Of a DNA stretch of 64,000 nt, positions 22,173 through 33,984 are shown one piece after another. Origin of the DNA: Gremmenia infestans (lineage: Eukaryota > Ascomycota > Leotiomycetes > Helotiales > Hamatocanthoscyphaceae); the NCBI GenBank assembly GCA_032629725.1, contig JAFEVB010000004.1:620001-684000 (forward strand), written 5' to 3'. Under the pieces are notes generated by a model, which saw only the letters and a program-made list of their open reading frames with translations, made no database searches and was not told where the DNA came from. A program made the translations under genes and the position numbers. The stretch's first letter is position 1, and each line of letters starts with the position of its first letter.

Positions 22173-24281
22173 ATGAGCCGGCGATATTCCTTTGAGGAAG
22201 AACTTTCCCAACCTTACTCCCACTCGCATTCACCTCAACATACACAACCCTACGACCCTCCTCCTCAGCAACCACAGTCACAACTCTACGATCCTCCTCT
22301 ACACCCTCAACCCTACGACCCTCCACCGTACGACCAAACCTTGCCCTCTTTCAATCCCGCAACACATCCCGAAAGCTCTTTCAATCGCTTGCGAGCGAAA
22401 AGACGATACAGCAGAGAAGGCACAGCACCAGTGCCAGCACCCCCTCCCCATCGTGATACAGAAGGGCGAAGCAGGGGAAGAGAGCTGGGCTACACAAACT
22501 CGGGCGTATCCAACGTCACACCTGGCGTCGACAACTTCGGAGAACAAGCAGCCGGCGGATTAACAGGCATCGCAATGAGCGTAGCAGACCACAACGCAAG
22601 GGAGAGCGGCTTAGAAGCCTTGAGGAATACACCAGGTTACGACGAACAAAGAGACATGTATCCTTACGATGACTACCAACATCAACGACCTCCTCCCCGA
22701 CAAGAACAATCCTCCTCTTCCCTAGCTCCCCTCGGCGCGGCTGCCTTTCCTCCTGGAATGGCGACACCACAGTCACGGTCGACCATTTCACGATCACCCC
22801 CTCAGAGCTATCATGAGCCTTACGCAGACACGCCTTACCGATACTCGCGCAACCTCGATCCAAGCATGACTGACTTCGATCCTAGCACCATTGAAGACGA
22901 TGGAGATGACGGGTTGGAGTATCGACAACCGAATAGAGGGTCGATGATGAACCTGGCACCCAACTCTGACAGAAACGCACCTGCCGGGGCTGCAGTTGCT
23001 GGCGGCGCCGCTGCAGGTGGAATCCTAGGATCCCTCGGAAGCGTGGTGGGAAAGAACGGAGCCAAAGGCGCGCAATACAACCCTGTTGCTGGAGCAGGCA
23101 ATTACAATATGGGAGAGGAGAAGGGCAGCGAATGGCTGAAGAAGCAATCACCCGGTAACAGCAAGAGGAAGAGGTGGACGATCATTATTCTCGTCGGTCT
23201 TGCGATTACAGCTGCGATCGTTGGCGGTACCATCGGAGGTGTTCTGGGCAACCAGAGAAGAACAAACAAGACCAACTCGGATTCATCGCAGTCAGCTTCC
23301 GATGACACGAAGGACAATGGGGTTCTCGACAAGGACTCGGACGATATCAAGGCGCTGATGAACAACAAGGACCTGCACAAGGTCTTTCCCGGAATGGATT
23401 ACACGCCAATGTACACTCAATACCCTGACTGCCTGACATACCCGGCTTCCCAAAACAATGTCACCAGAGATGTCGCCGTTCTCTCTCAACTCACCAACAC
23501 CATTCGACTCTACGGCACAGACTGCAATCAAACCGAACTAGTTCTTGAGTCCATCGACAAACTCGGTCTCAATGACCAAATCAAAGTTTGGATGGGCGTC
23601 TGGCAAGACACAAACAAAACCACCAACGCACGGCAACTCCAACAGATGTACGATATATTCGACAAGTACGGAGCCGACCAATTTATTGGTGTTATTGTCG
23701 GCAACGAGATCTTGTTCCGCAAGGATATGAACATTACAGAACTCGGAACACTTATCACGGACGTCAGAACCAACTTGACTGCAAAGAACATCAAGCTTCC
23801 TATCGCAGCTGCAGATTTAGGTGATAACTGGACTGCAGCTTTTGCGGCACAAGTTGATTACCTGATGGCAAATATCCACCCCTTCTTTGCAGGCACCGAC
23901 TCCAAGGCAGCCGCAGCCTGGACATGGAATTTCTGGCAGGAAAAAGACGTGGTACTCAAGACCGACCTTACTAAGAATATCATCTCGGAAACCGGCTGGC
24001 CCTCTACAGGTGGCACTGATTGCGGAGAAGCTACTACGTGTCCAGGAGCAGGATCTGTTGCGGGCATCAGTCAGATGAACGATTTTATGGATGGGTGGGT
24101 CTGTGATGCGCTCGCGAACGGCACCAATTACTTTTGGTTTGAGGCCTTTGATGAGCCGTGGAAATTCAAGTTTAATACAGCTGGCAAGGGGTGGGAGGAC
24201 CAGTGGGGATTGATGGATGTGAATAGGAATTTGAAGCCTGGGGTTACAATTCCTGATTGTGGAGGGAAGGTGGTATCATAG
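22173..24281 (+). CDS. Membrane-anchored GH17 endo-1,3-beta-glucanase (BtgC type)
   Basis: Cell-wall remodelling enzyme acting on beta-1,3-glucan, 702 aa in one exon, close to the size of Aspergillus BtgC. The long N-terminal cytoplasmic part (1-330) is rich in P, Q, Y and S with repeated YDPP motifs. A single transmembrane segment WTIIILVGLAITAAIVGG at about 335-357 follows a KRKR stop signal and makes it a type II membrane protein. The external GH17 domain spans about 395-700, with the acid/base Glu in IVGNEILFR (Glu512) and the nucleophile Glu in ISETGWPSTGG (Glu606). Several N-x-T/S sites and late cysteines fit an extracellular location. Confidence 0.95.
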   Translation: MSRRYSFEEELSQPYSHSHSPQHTQPYDPPPQQPQSQLYDPPLHPQPYDPPPYDQTLPSFNPATHPESSFNRLRAKRRYSREGTAPVPAPPPHRDTEGRSRGRELGYTNSGVSNVTPGVDNFGEQAAGGLTGIAMSVADHNARESGLEALRNTPGYDEQRDMYPYDDYQHQRPPPRQEQSSSSLAPLGAAAFPPGMATPQSRSTISRSPPQSYHEPYADTPYRYSRNLDPSMTDFDPSTIEDDGDDGLEYRQPNRGSMMNLAPNSDRNAPAGAAVAGGAAAGGILGSLGSVVGKNGAKGAQYNPVAGAGNYNMGEEKGSEWLKKQSPGNSKRKRWTIIILVGLAITAAIVGGTIGGVLGNQRRTNKTNSDSSQSASDDTKDNGVLDKDSDDIKALMNNKDLHKVFPGMDYTPMYTQYPDCLTYPASQNNVTRDVAVLSQLTNTIRLYGTDCNQTELVLESIDKLGLNDQIKVWMGVWQDTNKTTNARQLQQMYDIFDKYGADQFIGVIVGNEILFRKDMNITELGTLITDVRTNLTAKNIKLPIAAADLGDNWTAAFAAQVDYLMANIHPFFAGTDSKAAAAWTWNFWQEKDVVLKTDLTKNIISETGWPSTGGTDCGEATTCPGAGSVAGISQMNDFMDGWVCDALANGTNYFWFEAFDEPWKFKFNTAGKGWEDQWGLMDVNRNLKPGVTIPDCGGKVVS

Positions 24282-27200
24282 TGATCTAAGGAGGTCATGT
24301 TAAGGAAGCAGAAACAGCCTCTGAGATGAGAGAACTTTTGCATCTGGTTTTTGGCAAGGGCATGAATGAGCTGATGGATGGTATGTTTAGGATGAACATG
24401 ACGAACGATGACATGGGTTTAATAGAAGAGATAAAGGGGCGGGATTTCTATACGGATGATTATTCATGATGCTGGCGTTATTATTGGAATTCAATCATGG
24501 GCGGAGAGATGCTTGCTGCATTGATCATTTGTATATACTATAGTACGTCACTCGATGACTTCTGGGCATGGATGGCGGAGTGTAGATAGATAGTTGGGGC
24601 GGGCGTAATAGGATATTTGATGAGAGAAACAATACTATGAGATGTGAAATGGGAACAGAGTTGGAGAAAACGCGAAAAAGAGAAGGATTTAGGTTATAAC
24701 CAATCTACTCTCGTATTCACTTCCCCCTGAATCAGAATGCAAGTAAACTTTTCCATATGCTGTGACCAAGAATCCAAGAGAATCTATGATTTAGAACTCG
24801 TTTCATTCAAAAGACATTGACACTTTCAGATCTCCTTATCCCTTTTCTCCTTTCGTCATTTTCATTTCTTCCACTTCCTTACAATTACCCCCGCCCTGTT
24901 CTTTCTTAAGAAGAGAGGCGGGGTACTGATATAGCTTATTATATAAAAACAAGCTTTATTTCTATTATGGGAGTGACTTGGATAGTGAAAGAAGAGGAAG
25001 AAAAGAAAGTAGAGAATCGGTATAGGCGGAGTAGTGGAAAGAGTATAATGAGATAGGTATGGTGTATCGCGAGATCAGATTTAAAATCTAAGAGGCATGT
25101 GGAAGCTTTCCTAGCCACCCGTAGAGTGAGGAAGGAATGCGAGGGATGGTGGAAGTAGATGCTGGAGTGCTAGGTGTGTGAAAGGGATTGCTGATGTTGA
25201 AGTGACTGAGTTGTTGGTAGGGAAGGAGGGGTAGAAGTTGTGAGGAGCAAGCAAGTGGCGTTTGTATTTCCAATTGTTTCGGCCGCTGCGTTGATCGAGG
25301 TGCTTTGGGAAAGAGATACGGTGGTTTCTTTCTGCTTGATTGTGTAGTCTATGAGTGGAATAGGCTGGTAGGTATGCTTGGGAATGAGATGGTAGATTAA
25401 AGCCTGGAGGTGGAATATGTCTAGCAGGCAGGAACGACAGTGAATCAAGCGAGCAAGCAAGCACTAGTAACGAATTGATCTACTGTGTAAAACTTTACTG
25501 TGTAAAACTTTATGAATTTTACAGGATTGAACAAATTAACTTCAAGGACTTGGTAGCTGAAAAGCCTAAGTATATTAGGATAATTGCTGCTCGATATCCT
25601 AGCTGTCAAGCCTGATTGCATATGTTTGGAGTCAAAATCCGGCTGTCCTCACAGAAGAGGAGATCACTCAAAGTATAAAGCGAGAAATATCTTGTGAAAG
25701 GATAGGCTAGAGTAAGAGATATTGAATTTGTGAATGGACGCCAGAAATACAAGTAACGCATTCGATTCGACGGCTTTACTGCATGAACCTTTTTCCAACC
25801 GACGAATGACTTAAGGACGTAAAGAGAGTGAAGCACAAGATGAATACAAATAAGAGGATCAACCTACGAAGAAGCCCTTCATGTCCGGGCACCTTTGGTT
25901 TCTATGACGAGCCACTTGTGACGATATCATCTATCGGCGCTTTCAGTGCCCATTCTTGCCTGATTTCCAGATTATTTTATGCCAGCTCGGAGCTTAAGGA
26001 TAAAGCAGAGGGGGATTAGTGGTAATGACGGGCGTGATAAAGGTGAGGGCATGGTGGTGATGGCGATAGAGGTAAAAGGAGGGAGAGGAAGCGGATGCAA
26101 CAGGAAGAGCCTCGAGCTGGAGTTGTACCTCATCTGTACTTGGAGGGGGTGTGGAGCGTTCAATGTGTCTCTGTTGCAGTACATCAGCAATGAATTCTCC
26201 GCTCTATACGAATATAAACAGGATGCTTGGCACTCACTGTCCAGCCAAATTCCCCAGTTATGATGATTCGAGGCTGCACCTGTGTCGAGCTAAGTCAAAT
26301 GTACTCACTCACCTAATTCCCCAGGCAATCCATATCATCAATCGGGCTTCCCATTGACTTTGTCTCCACTGACCTCTCTATAGCCTTTATACCTCTGTTC
26401 CACTCAATCCCTCTTGGGGCTCATACACCTTCTGAAGTATCTTCGTTAGTCCCGCGTTCTCCTTCTGTACTTTCTCAGCAGCCTTTATCTCGTTGTCATC
26501 GCTTCCTTTTCATCTTCATCTGCTTTTTTTTCACAGCTCGTGTAGTTGGGAGAAGGTATGCAAGCTCATAGAAGGTGTGCAAGATGCCGTAGTAGCTGTC
26601 TTCGTAATTGAGGAGATGCGGAAATGCGGATCTTCGCATACTCGTGGTAAAGCGAGAGGGAGGGGAAGAAGTGGGGTTCATGGTGGTAGTGTCTACTTTG
26701 TCAGATAGGGATGTTCAATGGATAGAATTAGAGGATATACGAGTGGCGGCATGAGGGGGATGCTATATTTTGAAGGCTGGTGTGCTTAGTTTTCCACTTG
26801 GGTAGTTTATGCCGCCAACGTCGCGCGGGGGAAATCTAAAGGCTGGTGAAAAGAAAGAGGGGAAAGCGTATTTTCTACACCATCACGTCGGCGCCCTCGA
26901 GACCTTGTAAGGTGGTCCATTGCGTCCAGGCTGGCCCGCTTGAAGGTGCGGCTTCGAGACTATAAGGATCTGACATGTCTGTCTGTCACATTCTCTCGGC
27001 GGGTATTCACGGTACGCTAGGGAAGATAGTAAGAGCTCCCTGAGAATTTTCAGAGTGCTGTATTATTATATGTAATGGGTCTTTGAATACACCTAGGTAA
27101 TTGATAATTGGGTAAAATAATGCCGTGGAAGTGGTTCATGTAAACAAAATGGGCTTGCGAGCTCTCTGTATGAGGTGCTGCTGCCGTCGCCACTAGGCTT

Positions 27201-29232
27201 GATGTTTCACAGAAGAGGAATCCCTTGCGGATATCCGAGTAAAGACGCCCCCCAAAAAATCTGCATGTCTCAACAAAACGAATTGTACCGTTTCCCACTT
27301 GGAAGACATGTGTAATAAGGAATTAAAGGTCTGGGCCTCCTACTGTAGAATCTACGAGACCGTTAACATGTCTCTCGGCCGTCACTCCACATAGATAACT
27401 TTGCGTTCCCCGCTATCATGAAAACACTTGGACTAAATGGGTATCATCATCCCTGAGCGGATCAGAGCTCTGATACGATGCAAGTCCCTGCCCCGTGGAT
27501 TTTGCGCGCTTGGTCACCCACACAACTCGTGCCATGAGTGAGTGGTGCGCAATCGAGCCCCATAAACACTAGCTAGTGACATCCACATACTCCATACTGT
27601 ACAGAAACGTCCACATGAAGTGCACTTACACAACTACACTAAGAAAAGACCAATAAGAAAAACAGCAGCCTGGCCGTTTCCAGCCATTATTTTCATCCCA
27701 CCACCAACAGTAAGCGTTGAAATAATCGGCTTACGAAAAGGACATATTTTTAGATTCTTAACTTCCAAAACCATCAAGGTTATGAACAAAAATTCTTGGA
27801 ACGGGAAAAAAAAGAGGGTTGGTGGTTGCCCATAGCCTCCTCATTGTTCGATGGTCCAAAAGCTCTCGGACCGAGTAAGAAATCGTTCAACACAGCGGAG
27901 GAGGGGGGAGGGTGAGAGGTGCTAGTACCAAGTACGCAGGAGCTAAATCCTCCTCCTTCCGCCCCAAACGCATCTTGAAATCTGACCCTCGCAAAAAGGG
28001 ATGAATCATGAAAAGCGCATGCTCGAACGCACGCACAGTACTAGGTACGCCTGCATGCAACCGACCGACCAACCCTCTTGCATAGGAGCATGCACAATCC
28101 AGGAGTAGGTACTTCGAACAGTACATACAAATACAGTCAGGGCTTATTATTTATTCCATCCAGCGGCAGCTACGACTTCCGGCTCAGAGGCCGCGGACCG
28201 GCCGGCCGGTTTGTTATTCCTGCCCCTCCCCTATCTTCAGATTCTTCACAAGATGACAACACTACTGACTACTGTAAGCCACATGAAACACGAGGTCCTT
28301 TCCCAACTAAGTGGAACTAAAAGCTTGCGAAATCTCCCGCAAATGGTGATGAACCTGATTGTCCCACTTCCCCATTATTTCAACGATAGGCAAATGGTAT
28401 GGAGTTTAGAGTAGCATTATCGTATCCTATGAGGCTAAAGTAGCTCCGCTATTTCACCAACCCCCTGAAAAGCTCAAATGGCGATAGGCAAATGGTTACT
28501 CCGCACTTACCCAGCCTGGACTAGCATTAGGTCTAGTGACGCTCACTTCATCTAGGGGGTGGTACCTATTCGGCTGGGACGAACTACTTTGGCACCCCCG
28601 CCTGGACTTATCAGCCAACCAGAATTCATCTAGTCTGTGGACTATCTTTCCCCTCTTTAACAGGACGTAACATTAAATGCTTGCAACCGTCTACAGCCTC
28701 ATTAGGTAAAGTCAACAATACAATGCTCGGAGAATTCCCTCCCTCCCCATCCTCTGATTCGTCCACAACTTCTCGCTTCTCTAACACATTCCCCAATTGT
28801 CCCTAGCGTTCTTGTACGTGATGCTATTTCAGGGATAAACGGTCATTTTATGGGCTGCGGTATGGCTTCGGTTGGAAACTGACCTGTAAGACAGACACAT
28901 CGTCATGGAAATAACAGCATGTCCTTCTTCTCTTAGGTAGGCCTTTTTCACAAGCTATGGACTAGCAGACCCGTAGTATCATTTATTATTGTGCCGCTCT
29001 GTACGGAGTAGCTCCTGAGTCCTTAGTGTTTAGGAGTGGACCCCTGGCTGGTCGTGGTCAGATCAACGGTCAACCACCGTACATAAGGGAGTCCTGCCTC
29101 CTGCTTTTCCTGAAACTTACATCTTTAGCACTCGTCAATTTCTATTTAATCAACGCTCTTCTTCGGTCGACAGTCATTCGCTTTTCCATTGACCACTTGT
29201 CTTCGTATTTGCATATTTCACTCGCTATAAAC
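24282..29232. other. Long intergenic region, nearly 5 kb
   Basis: No frame in these 4.95 kb resembles a family I recognise. The stretch 25000-26800 has purine/pyrimidine-biased low-complexity blocks. A 15-bp duplication is at 25482-25511 and a TACGGAGTA copy at 29002-29010. It could hold a non-coding RNA or a long promoter for the PIR gene; nothing shows this directly. Confidence 0.5.
25482..25511. repeat. Perfect 15-bp tandem duplication
   Basis: The unit ACTGTGTAAAACTTT occurs twice head to tail with no mismatch. It lies in gene-free DNA. Confidence 0.85.
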
Positions 29233-30418
29233 ATGCAACTCACAATCGCTCTTCTTGGCTTGGCCACTGTGGCCTGCGCTGCTCCTCAAGCACGTGCTGA
29301 TACCAAAGCCCCTTCAGAATCAGCCCCTGCTGGATGTACTGTTGACTTCTCTGGAACCTTTGAGCTTCAGGCCGAGACCGTCATTCCTAACAAGAAGGTG
29401 AGATTAACCGGATCCGGTACATTCCTCTCGATATTGTTGCTGACATTACATTCCTTAGCGTGATGCCTGTGGTGGAGCAGGAACTCTTGTTAGCACTCTC
29501 AAGGGTGGTATTCTTACCGATTCCGAGGGCCGTCAGGGAAATATTGTTAGCGATAACAACCAATTTCAATATGACCCTGCCCCAGGTCAGCCAGGCTACA
29601 TCTACAATGCCGGTTTCTCCGCTTGTGCCAACGGCTCCCTTGCTCTTGGTGGAACGACTGTCTTCTACCAATGCAAGAGCGGTGGATTCTACAACATCTA
29701 CCAGACTGCCTCAGCTGAGCAGTGCGAACCTATCCAGCTTGGCATAATTCCTTGCGGCTCAGCAAGCAGCAGCGCCGCTGCTGTCGGACAGGCAACTGAT
29801 GGACAGGCAACTGGCACTTCCGCTGCAGCAGTTGGACAAAAGTCTGATGGACAGCCCACGGGTACCTCCGTTGCCGCTGTGGGACAGAAGAGTGACGGAC
29901 AGCCCACGGGTACCTCTGTTGCCGCTGTTGGACAGAAGAGCGACGGACAGCCTACAGGCACTACTGCTGTTCCAGTGTCCCAAATTTCTGACGGACAGCC
30001 CCAAGCCAAGTCCGCTGTTCCTCTCTCCCAGATCACCGATGGTCAAATTCAAATTGTGACCGCCGTCCCAGTCTCCCAGATCTCTGATGGACAAGTTCAG
30101 GCTACAGGAAAGGCCACTGCCACCGCCAAAGCCTCTGCCCCCATCTCCCAGATCTCAGATGGACAAGTACAGGCCACAACTGCTGTTGCCCCCATCTCTC
30201 AAATCTCCGACGGACAAGTACAGGCCACGACCGCTGTTACCCCAATCTCCCAGATCTCCGACGGACAAGTCCAAGCTACTGGTGCCGCATCAGTCAAGCC
30301 ATCTACCAACGCTACTACCACCCCTCTGCCCGTCACCAGCTCTGGCAGCAGCTTCAACATGTTGGGCAGCCAACTCGCTGCCATTGTTCTTGGTGCCGTC
30401 GCTGTCCTTTTCCTGTAA
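29233..30418 (+). CDS. PIR-repeat cell-wall protein with GPI-type C-terminus
   Basis: Secreted wall protein of 374 aa. Exons 29233-29397 and 29459-30418, with a 61-bp intron. Signal peptide MQLTIALLGLATVACA. A cysteine-containing domain comes first (about residues 35-170: GTLVSTLKGGILTDSEGRQG, FYQCKSGGFYNIY, EQCEPIQLG), resembling the C-terminal domain of yeast Pir proteins. It is followed by ten repeats, then a Ser/Thr-rich stretch and a hydrophobic end (LAAIVLGAVAVLFL) typical of GPI attachment. In yeast Pir4 the Gln within the SQIxDGQ repeat forms an alkali-labile ester to beta-1,3-glucan. Domain order is thus reversed relative to yeast Pir proteins and combined with a GPI signal, suggesting two modes of wall attachment (inference). 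Confidence 0.92.
29779..30293 (+). repeat. Ten in-frame PIR-type repeats in two subclasses
   Basis: The first four units follow AVGQKSDGQPTGTS (class A); the next six follow PISQISDGQVQATTAV (class B). The class change is abrupt. One class B unit is stretched by a K/A/T-rich insertion (GKATATAKAS). The repeats are 14-23 codons long and lie wholly within the second exon. Confidence 0.85.
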
Positions 30419-32478
30419 AATGGAAAATGGAGAAACGAATAATTCACATTGGGGAGGATAATATTAGTGTAGGAGTTTCAGGTTCGCTATGGTATGGAGT
30501 TTTCTCGATTACCAGGTCATTCATTTCAAGCAGGCATGTTGCATCCGGAGGGCACATTTGATCTTGAGATTGAGGAGGTTAATCAACAGGATTGGCGGGA
30601 ATTGCATTGCATGGTATCTAACGACCACATTAATAATGTCTTGTATATATGAGAATATTCAGCGATCTTATGACGCTTAAAAGAATTAAATAAACATAAA
30701 CTTATCTTTCACATTATTGTCGTTGGGCCTGCGCCTCGAAGGATGACTGAAGTATCACCGAGGCGATGTAACTCGTAAGATCCAACATATTAATCCTGTT
30801 AGATTTTTGGAACAATTATCTACTTTCTGTTTCTCTAAAAGTTTCATGTCTGCATAGTTTGAAATTACTCGTGTGGCACCGACTGCCATTTACCATGATT
30901 CCATTCCATTCTTGTTTCAAAACACATGCACGACCCTAATCTCAACACAACGTTTCCGTTTGTCTCCCTCCCACAATACGTGCCTCAATCCCACATTCCC
31001 GAAACCAATGTTATATCAAATTGCCATAAATGCCCTGGGGTCACAGTCTCGTGCTCCTTCTCCTTCGTATCAAGCCGCACATGCCATAATCATTCATTCC
31101 AATCCCACTCGCCAAGGCTCCTTCCCGCTCGGGATGTCCGGAACCCACGACCCCTGCAATCAATCCGACGATCAACGACTGTTACAAAAAGCCCCATGCT
31201 TAGTTGCGGGGACTGCAAGGATGTGATGCGAGGAATGGACCTCGGGTGGGGGAAACGTACCGTATACCGGTAGTAATTTGGCCGGGAGACGATCATAATA
31301 ATGGGCTGTTTGCGATTGTCCTTTTTCTAATGACATCGTACGGACGTCCAAGCTCAGGAGTTTAATACTTTGTACGAAGTACCTCCAACATTTACTTCTT
31401 AGCTTAAAAGTACAAAAGTCTCGAACCCCGCTTTTTGGGTTCATTTCTTTTAGCTGACCGGAAGTGGGTTAGTACGAGGTATTTTTATTTTAGTGATAGA
31501 GCCGCATTCGAGACGGACGTTTTATTAGTTTTGCAACGGCGCTGGACGTATTTGGCGCGAAGAAGCTCATAGTCTGTCGGCACTTTTCATAGAGTTCTAT
31601 AATTGTCGTGTCATTCCGAAGTCGGAGCAGTAGACGCAAACTGTATATTATATGCTTGAAAAAAAAAGAGAGGACTACGGTTTGGAAACAAAATCTTGCA
31701 AATACTATTAGGATTTGGTAATGTAGAATTGTTGTGTTTAGCCATATTTGGTCAGAGCGTAGAGATATCAATCTTGGTCGTTGCCTTTTTCTTATTTCCG
31801 TCAAGAACTTCTATAGGATGTAATATTCCATCCAAAGTCTACACTTGATATAAAGAATCTTTATATTCAGATTTGCATTCGCTTGGTATTTTCAAATTAC
31901 AGGAATGCTTGAAACCGCGCTTCGATTACCAATTGCTTATTGATAACACGAATGAGTATTATCTACAAGTTACTTTTCATATTGAGTTTACTTAAAAAAA
32001 AATATTCGTTGCTCGTTTTATCTTTTAGGGGTATTGGGACTTGAAACCGAACCAAACAAAGTTAGTCTCCAAGACTTATAGCGTGCTCAGGTCGACCGCA
32101 AAGATTTTAAGCAGCTTAGTATATGCTGGAACGGTCTTGGATAGTATCAAGAACCGGAAGCGTTCTAAATTCTACTCTCTCCCTATCTTGTAAACTCCAA
32201 GCTGGAAATTTCAATCATCTTGTTTACGGATTACACGAAGAAGAAATAAATCTCATGGCTTCTCAAACTCCCTCAAAACAATAAGAACAATTAGGCTAAT
32301 GCCTGGCCAGCTAGTTATTCTAGAACGTTGCAGAATCTAATAGAAATAACCTCCCCTCAGCGTTGGCCCGGCCCTACCTGGTCACTTCCTGTCTAAGCAA
32401 CCTTTTACTTTGTGTTGGTTCTCATATTGCCCTTGCCCGCTTGGGGTTTCAAATTTTTGAACGCATGCTTAGAAGAGG
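30419..32478. other. Intergenic
   Basis: 2.06 kb without a credible gene. From about 31300 to 32350 the sequence is AT-rich by eye and has only short, broken frames. Confidence 0.5.
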
Positions 32479-33984
32479 ATGTATAAAGACCGGCAAAATT
32501 TCGACAATGTCGCGTGGGACAAGAATGACGATGCCGAGGAGGATTCCCAGATACGACTTCGGAGGAAAGACACCTGTCGCCAGGTCGAAGGCCTCGTCAA
32601 GCAGAAATGCGGCAAACCTGCTACACTGGTATCACCACTAGTCATCGGTGGCCTAAATGTCCATTACAGGATCCATCTCGAAGGCGAAGACTCCTCCTCC
32701 TCCTCCTCCGATGTCATGGTGCGGCTGCCCTGGCCCTACGCAGCTTGCTTTCCGGGCGAGAAAGTCGTCTACGAGGCAGCGACGGCGGAATATTTGAGAC
32801 TGAACACGCGCATCCCTGCTGCCCAGGTACTCTATTATGGTCGGGATTCCAACGTCGGGCCGTTCCTTATCCTCCGCCGGATCGAACACCGAGGCGACAT
32901 GACGGACGCTCTTGCCGTTCCTGGTCTGGATCCCAACCTGACTCCCGTTCTGAACTTGGAGCTCCCCGAGAGCAAGCTTCGAAGTCTATGGGGCAATATC
33001 GCGTCGTGTTTACTGGAGGTAGTGAAACCTACCTTCCCTCTCATCGGCTCGTTGGTCGAGGTTGACGGGTCCTTCCGCATTGCCGCTCGACCTCTTACTC
33101 AAAACATGAGCAGCATGACCCAGCTCGCTCATATTCCCCCGTCTGCCCTTCCTCTAGAGAACGAGACCTATGCAACAGCCGACGAATGGTACGGGGCATT
33201 AGCCAATATGCACCTGGCACAACTCATCTTTCAACACAACGACCTCGTCTCGTCCGAGGACGACTGCCGGAACAAGTACGTCTCTCGTCAGCTATTCCGA
33301 AGACTGGCTAAACAAGGTCGGCTATCAACATTCGGATTCGTCCAAGATGATTGGTCCGCCTACGTCAAGACGGTGCATCCAAGGTGTCCGGCTCCAGACA
33401 GATCGGGTCCCTTTCGCCTCTGGTGCGATGACTTCAGACCGGCCAATGTCCTCCTGGGCCCAGACGACGACGTGGCTGCCGTGATCGACTGGGAGTTCAC
33501 ATATGCTGCACCTACGCAATTTGTCCTCGACCCTCCTTGGTGGTTACTATTCGAAACACCAGAAATGTGGCCTTCTGGTATCGAGGAGTGGAGCAGGGCC
33601 TACGAACCACATTTGAAGATATGGCTGGAGGCGATGGAGATGGAGGAAAAGGGGGCTGAGTTTCTCCACGCCTTGCCGCTCTCGGTGCATATGCGAGAGA
33701 GCTGGAAGACGGGCCGCTTCTGGCTCAACTACGCAGCTAGAAAGAGCTGGGCGTTTGATGCCGTCTTCTGGACGTACTTGGACGAGCGCTTCTTTGGCGA
33801 GCGGGACAGAGAAGTTCTTGATAAGGACTTGTGGAAGACACGACTGCATCTCTTAAGCGAGGAGGAGCGACAGGCCATGGAGCCGTTTGTACGGCAGAAG
33901 ATGGAGGAGTCTCAGGAACGAACCCTGGTTGAGTGGGACCCGGCCGAGGCAAAGCAGCGTTTATCAGAGCTGTTGTTTGATTGA
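32479..33984 (+). CDS. APH-fold phosphotransferase family protein
   Basis: Kinase-fold enzyme of 501 aa in one exon, of the aminoglycoside phosphotransferase/choline kinase-like family (PF01636) that is much expanded in filamentous fungi; substrate unknown. The glycine-poor N-lobe includes LVIGGLNVHYRIHLE and VMVRLPWP. The catalytic loop reads LWCDDFRPANVLL, with Cys where many relatives have His in HxDxxxxN but the Asp and Asn kept; the metal-binding Asp is in AAVIDWEFTYAAP. The long alpha-helical tail (DPPWWLLFETPE onward) is typical of the fungal subgroup. The start is the first ATG in this frame; a short extra 5' exon cannot be excluded. Confidence 0.85.
   Translation: MYKDRQNFDNVAWDKNDDAEEDSQIRLRRKDTCRQVEGLVKQKCGKPATLVSPLVIGGLNVHYRIHLEGEDSSSSSSDVMVRLPWPYAACFPGEKVVYEAATAEYLRLNTRIPAAQVLYYGRDSNVGPFLILRRIEHRGDMTDALAVPGLDPNLTPVLNLELPESKLRSLWGNIASCLLEVVKPTFPLIGSLVEVDGSFRIAARPLTQNMSSMTQLAHIPPSALPLENETYATADEWYGALANMHLAQLIFQHNDLVSSEDDCRNKYVSRQLFRRLAKQGRLSTFGFVQDDWSAYVKTVHPRCPAPDRSGPFRLWCDDFRPANVLLGPDDDVAAVIDWEFTYAAPTQFVLDPPWWLLFETPEMWPSGIEEWSRAYEPHLKIWLEAMEMEEKGAEFLHALPLSVHMRESWKTGRFWLNYAARKSWAFDAVFWTYLDERFFGERDREVLDKDLWKTRLHLLSEEERQAMEPFVRQKMEESQERTLVEWDPAEAKQRLSELLFD

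Noticed and set aside
32479..33984. Antibiotic-resistance gene
   Set aside because: APH-fold family membership alone does not imply aminoglycoside resistance; fungi carry many such paralogues of unknown substrate.
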